64,000 nt of DNA from Prostheceraeus crozeri (taxonomy: Eukaryota > Platyhelminthes > Polycladida > Euryleptidae), in the NCBI GenBank assembly GCA_907163375.1, contig CAJQUW010015453.1, positions 124,001-188,000 of the forward strand, written 5' to 3'. The notes under the pieces were generated by a model. The model was not told the DNA's origin. It was given only the letters and a program-made list of their open reading frames with translations, and did not search any database. The translations under genes were made by a program, and so were the position numbers. Below are positions 56,614 through 64,000 of this stretch, piece after piece; within the stretch, counting starts at the first letter, position 1; each line of letters opens with the position of its first letter.

Positions 56614-56843
56614 CTATTTAGTCAATACCACCACCCTTGATTCCCCGACCGCACTCGCCCGACCTAGGAATCGAACCGAAGTCCGCGGTTGTGACGAGCT
56701 CGCACCTTCTTCACTAGACCATTTGACGGTTCAAAGTGAAGAAGGTGCGAGCTCGTCTCCACCGCGGACTTCGGTTCGATTCCTAGGTCGGGCGAGTGCG
56801 GTCGTGGAATCAAGGGTGATGGTGTCTTTTATTGACTAAATAG
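56614..56843. repeat. 230-bp palindrome made from a tRNA-like repeat
   Basis: Starting CTATTTAGTCAATA and ending with its exact inverse, the two arms match almost throughout (CCGACCGCACTCGCCCGACC, AATCGAACCGAAGTCCGCGG, GAGCTCGCACCTTCTTCACT). The loop is about 20 bases around 56710-56732. Each arm holds a pol III B box (GGTTCGATTCC, minus at 56667-56677 and plus at 56773-56783). Only the left arm, read on the minus strand, also has an A-box-like TGGTCTAGTG. Confidence 0.85.
56650..56728 (-). other. tRNA-like sequence in the left palindrome arm
   Basis: The minus strand reads TGGTCTAGTGAAGAAGGTGC (A box) and then CTTCGGTTCGATTCCTAGGT (B box) at tRNA-like spacing. The acceptor stem does not close, so it is a tRNA pseudogene or SINE head rather than a working tRNA gene. 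Confidence 0.55.
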
Positions 56844-56997
56844 TTGTCATTGTCGTTAGATATTCAATGCACTGAGACAGACTTCTGTTGTGAAACTGAC
56901 TTAGTTGACCAACCGACAGGAAATCATAGTCATCATCGCAATAACCAATAATCAAGCTCTCCTTTCTTTTGACAGTCAATTTCTATTAATGTTTAAA

Positions 56998-57294
56998 TTA
57001 CGAAGACGTTGACAGTACTTCGGCGTCCCACGCATTCACAGGTCGATAGATAATTGGTGGAACTGTGAAACTGAAGCCAAATTGATTTGAAATTATGTTG
57101 TGTTCAGATGAATTTGTTTTACATAATTTGTCTGAAATACATTTTCCACAATATTGATCACCATCGTCATCAGTGGTCTGTAATGGTACATGTATCAGCT
57201 CTGGTACGTTCGACTCCAACATTACCCAGGTGTTAAAATCATTTAATAGAATTTTTGGAAGACTGAGTCTCCATAACTCACCGCTCAGCAGCTC
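56998..57294 (-). CDS. Possible terminal exon on the minus strand
   Basis: The frame is open from 57315 down to a TAA at 56998. An acceptor-like TTGTTCTGACCTCTGAG ends just before 57294. It reads ELLSGELWRLSLPKILLNDF, NTWVMLESNVPELIHVPLQT and TDDDGDQYCGKCISD, ending AWDAEVLSTSS. The residue mix looks protein-like, but I do not recognise the product. Frames of about 100 codons are expected a few times by chance in a window this AT-rich. Confidence 0.2.
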   Translation of the reverse strand, partial: ELLSGELWRLSLPKILLNDFNTWVMLESNVPELIHVPLQTTDDDGDQYCGKCISDKLCKTNSSEHNIISNQFGFSFTVPPIIYRPVNAWDAEVLSTSS

Positions 57295-58104
57295 CTCAGA
57301 GGTCAGAACAAATTGTTACGCGAATGTAAAGGCCTAACAAAACGTGATGATTAATCAAATCAAGTCACTTGTGAAGAAGCAGTAGGATAAAAAATGACAT
57401 TCCTTGAAATTGAAAGCAACAGTAAAACTATATTTCAGCAAATTGATTTTTGGCGATTGAGAAGAATATCTAAAGCAAAAAGTATGCACTTAGTCATCGC
57501 TGAGACTGGATGATTCTTTTGGGAAGAAACTTGCAGAGAATATCATGAATCTTCGAAAAGAATGAAAACTTGAGCGGCGGCACACATGATCAGTTAATGA
57601 TTGATCTACTGCTTGTCATGTATGCATTTTTGTTGCCACGCATTGATTCATATACGAGTATTCCAAAAAACGGATGGTGAATTCGCAGTGACTCAAATTC
57701 TATTACCAATGGCTTAGTACATTGTCAAATTGACATCTGTTGAAAATGTTCTGTCCCTCGCATGCTATTCGGATTAACTGTGTGCTTTGTTCTACATACG
57801 AAGGGCTTACTTCAATAGAAATTACCGTCGCATATTTTAGACTGGTTCATTATCAAGTTCGAGGTAAATATGTTCCGGTGATGCAAATAAGTTGATGTCA
57901 TCAGTGTTCATATCTGAGATTGCGTAATTCACTTTAATCTGTGAATAACCTCAAATCATGTGCCTTGTTGAGCGCATATTGTGACGTATAATTGTCATCT
58001 GATAATACAAATTTATTTGTGAATTTTTGATTGCTCAATAGAATAAGTATCAGTTATGTCATTGTCACGACATCACTCCACGTTTTTTTCATTGATGATT
58101 GCAG

Positions 58105-58202
58105 TCGACAAGGATGAGTCACATGAAAGAAATATAATGAACGTTGAAAGAAAGCCCCTAAAATTTCATCCAAAAGGATGTGATAGCCAATTTCATGCAT
58201 GA
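58105..58202 (+). CDS. Possible exon after a strong acceptor
   Basis: CGTTTTTTTCATTGATGATTGCAG ends at 58104 in pieces that fit a good acceptor. The frame then reads DKDESHERNIMNVERKPLKF, HPKGCDSQFHA and a TGA. The neighbouring frame continues DDLLIDCRRNSMNGLRLHHT and on to SFANIPDLRNKA with a TAA at 58414-58416. One base shift would unite them, so this could be a decayed gene piece or chance. Product unknown. Confidence 0.2.
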
Positions 58203-58416
58203 TGATCTACTAATTGATTGTCGTAGGAACTCTATGAACGGATTGAGGCTGCATCACACGATTTACTGTAATATTGTACACATTAGCACCTATAAAAAGA
58301 TCGCTCATCTGCCGAGTTCCCAGAGTGAGGATCTCAAGAAAATCAAGCCAATTCCTAGTCTGAGAATGCAGAAACAAAGTTTTGCAAATATCCCCGATCT
58401 TCGTAACAAGGCGTAA

Positions 58417-60765
58417 AACCCGGTTATCACAATTGAGCTTTAGTTAACCAATTTCAGTTATTCATTCTTTTAAGATATCGTGAGCTGCATTCAAGTTTCC
58501 AGTTGACAACTTTAAAGTTAGCGTTAGTATGCGACATCTAAATAAATTTTAATAATTAGGATTCTGTTCATGGTGTCATGAAGCCGATTATTGCATTCAA
58601 CTCTATTTTCTTTCGTTGACATTTAAGCTAAAAGTTAAATATGGTCACTTAGTTATTGTCATATTTCTATCTTACAATCTGTCGACCGAAATTCGTACTT
58701 CTAATGTGGAAAGAAAACTTTTAGCTGTTGCATATGAAAAAAATAGAGATTTCATAATTCCTGTTCTCCATTAACTGATATGCAGTACTGCCTGGTGTTA
58801 AGCAAGCTTAGAGATGCATTGAAAGAAGTTCGGAGATTGGACCGAGGAACGTCTTATTCGATAGTGAAATGTTGACTGCAATGCCCAATTTTTGGGTGAA
58901 AAATAGAATGGAAACTGAATGAGAGACAGCTTCGAAGCGTGATAGTTCTTTCGCATGCAAGAAAAGATAGCTTTTCTTTTCGCAACGACTTTTGAGTTCA
59001 AGAAACAACCAGTTATTTCCTTCGAATACTACGGACTACGTTGTCTATTAGACAATACTACGGAGTACGGAATACAGAATATGATAAAATAATCTCCTGT
59101 TTCAGTAACTTGAACACACAACTTATCTTGATTGGCATTAAGTAGATGCAAATCTAAGTAAAATTATGGAAACTGGTAAACAGAATGTTGTGGCAAAATT
59201 ACACGTGCTGCAAGGTGGATGCAAATTGGATGCGTATGAACCAATGACCTAAACCAATGTTAAGTTGATTGTTAATTTTGTGACTTGTGTCAAGTGTTCA
59301 AATGTACAAATGTTGAAGTTACTGCTCTTCTTCCGTAAAATTTCGTTGAGGCGATTGATTTATAAAACTGCAATTGAAAGCACCAAATATTGAATAGGAT
59401 GCTTTTGCATTATCTTATTGAATCAGCATGTACTCATTTAAATGTTTATGACACATAATATCATTTTAATGATCTTTGCTCACTTTACAACATTAATAAT
59501 GACATGTTTTCAAATATAAGATGAGTGACTTTCGTGGTTACTACAAGCAAAAGGTCTTCGGAGTGTCCTAAGACTTGCTAAAACAAAATTCCATAAGCCA
59601 CATGTAACGGTTCCGAGCTGAAAGTATCACAACGCTCCAGCTAAGTCCGATAATCTCAACATCATCCCAGCCCCATATGGAGCAGTAGTGGTCATAAATA
59701 CTCGTTTTGTGTAGTATTCTATGCAGAGGTTTTATCTATTTAGGATGAGTTTATTATCATTATGTTTAGCAGTGGGCATGCATTTAGCATTTAAGTGATT
59801 TCATGTATTCAGAAATTGATTCTTGCAACAGTATTATTGAATCGTATAACGGTTAGCTTTGTACATTTGTATCACATCATGTGAGCACCCGTTCTGAGGG
59901 ATTAGAGATTCTAGACTTACTTCATTTTTGTGTGAAGCGGACATCGTAAATGATTTGCAATGAAAATTTGCTATCGGGAACAAGACATCGATTTTGGTTG
60001 AAATAGCAGTGGTAATAAAATTTCAAAATTTGATGTAAGTAGGCTTATCTGTCATGTCTCAATTTCGCTCAATTTCGCTTGATCAACTATCAGACGCCGT
60101 TATGCATGCCGATCTATGCTGAGGTGCTGATAGAAATCACCATTTCCGGAATGTGGAAGAGGTTTACTCAACCAACTTTTCTAATCTCAAATGATTTTTG
60201 TCATCTCTAACCGCTGATAGCATCCTTAGTTTGACATGCCTTGGCGCCCACTCATCACAAAGTGTGTGTCTACTTCAAGAATTATCATATGCAATTCATC
60301 ATTCCTTGGTTGTTCTTTGGAATTTTACCGACTCGCAATTCATTTATTCACTGTAAGTTATCTCCTGGCAATGGTAAAGGGTCTGGCCTTGCCCTTTTTT
60401 GTCTGACTGTGTCTCCTCAGGAATGTCATTAGAAGCAGGAAGGAAGGACATTCGGACTAAATATCACTAAGTTGCGGCTAAGTTTGACCGTGTCAGTGCT
60501 GTGTACAATCGACAAGCATAACTAAAGATTCATTCTCCTAACAGATGAATCGTGTTTCTAATCGTCAATAACGCAATTACTCGATCCCTATCACATTCGG
60601 GGGATTCTACACTCCATCGCAAATTTGCTGTTGGCTGTTGTTAGTAATTTATTACTGATATCTCGGTATTAGTAGTTTGACTTCAAGGGTTAATGCCATG
60701 TTGTCTTGGGGGATGAAGGCATCTGATTGGATTACACAGTTCTTTAGTTGAGGAATTATGTAATA
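58417..60765. other. Noncoding stretch, nothing recognised
   Basis: AT-rich, no domains, hairpins or element ends that I can support. Confidence 0.6.
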
Positions 60766-60771
60766 CTGTGA

Positions 60772-60850
60772 CTCTTCGACAGCTCATTTGGTAGAGCGTT
60801 GGCCTAGAATGCCAGATGTTGGTGGTTAATGCCAGACCAAGACGCGCAGC
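60772..60850 (+). repeat. tRNA-derived SINE head or tRNA pseudogene
   Basis: AGCTCATTTGGTAGAGCG is a tRNA D arm with A box (GCTC pairs with GAGC). TTGGC CTAGAAT GCCAG folds as an anticodon arm with a 7-base loop. GGTGGTTAATGCCAGACC sits where the T arm and B box should be but is degenerate. No acceptor stem closes. This is the structure of a decayed tRNA-derived SINE. Confidence 0.55.
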
Positions 60851-63800
60851 TATTTTCGTCTGCTAAGTTTCATCATGATTATCACTGAAAAGTGCTTATC
60901 GCCAATTTGAATTCATTATGCTAGAAATATGGTTATATAATGCATATAACAGCCATTTGTTGCTTTGTAGGGATGCACATGTTGTAGTTGGTCTATATTT
61001 TAATTGTACTACTGACTACAAATATGAGTAATACTTGTGAATAAGAGTAACGCTCTTCCTGCTTAAAACGAACTGGAAGCATGATTACAAATTAGAAATT
61101 TGAGGCTTTGGATGATTCCTCTTTTCTTCGTCCATCTTCGTTCTTTTCCTCCCTCCTTCCTTCCCAATGAAGTCTATCTGAACTTCGTTTGCTAAAGAAA
61201 GTAAAGTAACAGGTACGCCTTGAACATCAGCTTCATGTCATTAGTGCACCTAAATTATTTTGACTATCAACTTTATTGACGCAGTAGATTTTGAACAGCA
61301 AAATTTTGTTATAAGTAATATTTGCCAACTAGACTTCAACTAATTCGTGTTTGTTCGTTTCTAGAAATATACTTGTTAGAAGATTATGGGTAAGTGGATT
61401 TGTCATCAAACCTAGTTTTCAGGTGTCAATCATGATCTCATTAAGTGCAGAATAATTGAATTGGCCTTACATGCATGGTTGATTTAATTAGATCATTTGG
61501 TTAATTGACCAATTTTATGTGGTTTTGACACCATGTGACATAATATGCGCATTTTAGATTTGAATTCTATTGCAAGTTGTAAGAACATTCATTCGGAAAA
61601 ATTTCTTATGTTATTGAATTGAAATCGCTTTATATATTTGATAGAATAAACTCACTGAGAAGCGTACTTTGCTGGACAAATCAAGCTAACAACCATGCGA
61701 GTGCAGGTTTTGAACTCACATGTCATCATTTAACCTCATGGATGTACCTACTCTTGTTTACTCATTACGCATTTTAGTAGCCTGTTATCAAGCATATTGT
61801 CAAAAGATAAAATCCATGAAGACAATCACGTGATTGTTCGCGATTTCGAATGGCGAGATGATCGGATTTTCGAAGTCAAATTCACTGTTGCTCGATGAGA
61901 ATATTTTCATATTTCTCCTTAAATACGCACTTATTCATCCTGTGAGTGCTCGTAACTGTTTGCACTCATTACCACATCGATTTTAGTTAACATTCTTTTT
62001 GAATGGATTGTGTAGATACTACCATAGAGAAAGGCTTTCCATACCTTATAATTCTCTCAAATTCTGATGTCCTTTCTTATGACTTCGAATGACATTTCGA
62101 ACCAGCACAGTTCCGGTTCAGGAGACAACTTGTGATAACTGTCCTCCCGTCATCACTAAGATATGCAAAAAATAATCCTTAGTATGTGTGGTCACAAATA
62201 TTGCTCTTATACACTTATTGTCAAGCAGCAATGTATTCCAATGAAAGATCTTTAAGTGAACGTTAAAAATACATAAGCCGTTGAGATTTTCGTCTATTGG
62301 GACATTCATGTTCCCTCTCTGGAAATTGCAGGGATTATGTGAGATTTCTGCTACCGCCTCCGGTCATAATTTTGTTGTCATACTACTAATAAGCTAATAA
62401 GCTATGATTGACAATTTCCGTCGATAAACGGATTTGAACGCGTGCAGTATTGTTACATAATACTTGTGTAGTGAGATATTGCATCAACCCACCGTACCAA
62501 ACTAAACATTACTACTTTGATCCGGATCAGTGTCCGAGATAATTACGGTATTAACTTTAAAACTTGACTTCAACAAGAAGAAGTTGGCCAACTGTTTTTT
62601 CTTTGATTTAATTTCCTCATAGTTGTTATCTCTTATGTTCTCCATGGATGATTTTCAATGTCAATAAATACAATCTTTTGCTATCGTAGAACCAATGAAT
62701 AATTTAGACGAGATTTTCTAACAAAAATAGAGAGGATAAAGTTGACGTTGAGATGTTACTCCCTAGATACGCTTGTTAAAGATGCGGAGGCGAATACTTA
62801 CCTTTCTAATTGCTTCTTCTCAAGCTGACTCATCCATCGTCAGTGCGTGTTATCGTAAAAATGCAATATCTTGTCCAGGATGGATTCTATTTATAGAATA
62901 TGATAATAACGCGAAACTGATAGAGAGAGAGAAGATTATGCATAAAGGACGATATTAACGGCCATCAACTGTACAAGACGTGAACTAATTGCTAGTTTAT
63001 CTATAAATATATCGCAACTGACTTTTTGTCTGTATAAAAATACTGATTATTTTATCGTATGTCATCACTTGAAAAAGCTAAAAATAGAGAATGTTTTTCA
63101 AATCTTAATAATTGCCAGAAATGTTTCCATTTACTTGAAAGTGAATTGACTACTGGCATTTCTTGTTTCAAATAAGTAATCATTCTGAAGATTCCTCGCA
63201 AAAGATGAATTGAAAGAATAATTGCATAGGATTAGGATCTATCAAATCAAAGAATTATTTGAAATTATACAACACATTCGATTCAGAGATTCAATAGGCA
63301 GGACGTCTGCAGTCTATTTTACTAAATACTTCTTTAAATTTAAATTAGATTTGAAAACAACATTTAATGCATCATGGTGATTGACGCGTCGGTTAAGTCT
63401 GCGCAGATTTTCAACTTGATCTCTTCGGATACTGATCAGACACAACTTCCAATGTTTGTGAGAATCCTAGCATGAATCCTAAGGAATGTGGCCAAAATCA
63501 AACAATTCACGTCGACAAGGATGTTGATTAGGCATTAGAAAGAATCTCTTAGAAAAGAAGTTCGCCTTACATCGGTTTCACGTTGGTTCCAACTGTTTAT
63601 GATAATCGAAATTCGATGGAAAGAATTTCCTCCATCGTCATTCTGCAACTTCTTGTTTACATCAAATTGATGAACAAGAAATCGTGTTTGGACAGCTCTG
63701 TCACTGATTTAATGACTTGATAGCGCTCTGTCTAAGAAAGATGTTATTTTTAATCAATTTCACGTTGTTACATACATTTTCCTAACGGAAGGACTGTTTT

Positions 63801-64000
63801 CCAACTTTATATCCAATGATATCATGACTTTCAGTTCGTGTGCAGGTGTGGAAGTCGGAAAATTTAGACAATTACATGTATATATTCAGAACTGCTTGAA
63901 AAATTCAGAATATTACACTTGCAATGTTCAGAACTGTTTAAATCAAGTGATTTGGTAGATTATGCACACTGAAATAAGCTAAAGGAAGATGCGCAATTTT
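60851..64000. other. Noncoding stretch to the window end
   Basis: AT-rich with a short pyrimidine tract near 61140-61165. Frames of about 60 codons (62118-62309, 62773-62958) carry no recognisable domain. No element ends were found. Confidence 0.6.

Noticed and set aside
1-64000. LTR elements, Polinton-like or other capsid- or envelope-bearing elements, CRISPR arrays, prokaryotic operons
   Set aside because: No long direct terminal repeats with primer-binding sites, no protease, integrase or capsid motifs, and no regular spacer arrays were seen.

Overview
The window is 64 kb of AT-rich animal nuclear DNA, probably from an invertebrate bilaterian. It has spliced genes with GT-AG introns of 0.8-4 kb, many non-autonomous DNA transposons, a degenerate LINE tail and tRNA-derived repeats. 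There are no operons, ribosome binding sites or CRISPR arrays. The species cannot be named from the sequence alone.

The one fully secure host gene is the 3' half of GBE1, the glycogen (1,4-alpha-glucan) branching enzyme, on the + strand. Its last five exons (1451-1566, 3004-3233, 7184-7466, 10916-11100, 11908-12207) join in phase into 370 C-terminal residues. They carry the catalytic motifs around the nucleophile Asp, the acid/base Glu and the HD pair. The introns hold a hAT-type MITE with a perfect 8-bp target duplication, a 0.2-kb foldback hairpin and a decayed hAT-type transposase gene (8898-10262).

From 13 to 36 kb the DNA is a nest of transposons. A dispersed repeat at 13.26 kb was split by a 6.7-kb TIR-bounded insertion (13485-20231), and an uninterrupted relative of that repeat lies at 35.2 kb. 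A piggyBac-type element runs between TTAA sites at 22709 and 33970. Its interior carries an 858-bp direct duplication, a 5.9-kb TIR-bounded segment (24114-30002) between the two copies, and a 3.06-kb foldback element (30509-33564) inside the second copy. The foldback has 676-bp inverted arms made of about 170-bp modules, a 9-bp target duplication, and a related sibling nested within it. This composite is the most unusual object in the window.

From 40 to 64 kb there is probably a second host gene on the + strand. It would start at 43080 with a short coiled-coil exon resembling the WAVE-homology region of WAVE/NHS proteins. A Ser/Pro-rich exon at 51317-51609 has a compatible splice phase. Several further exon-like blocks (48.4, 53.1, 55.3, 57.1 and 58.2 kb) are weaker and unassigned. 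Repeats here include a 705-bp TIR element, a LINE tail beside a large inverted repeat, a 230-bp palindrome built from a tRNA-like sequence, and a tRNA-derived SINE head. The rest is AT-rich noncoding sequence without recognisable features.
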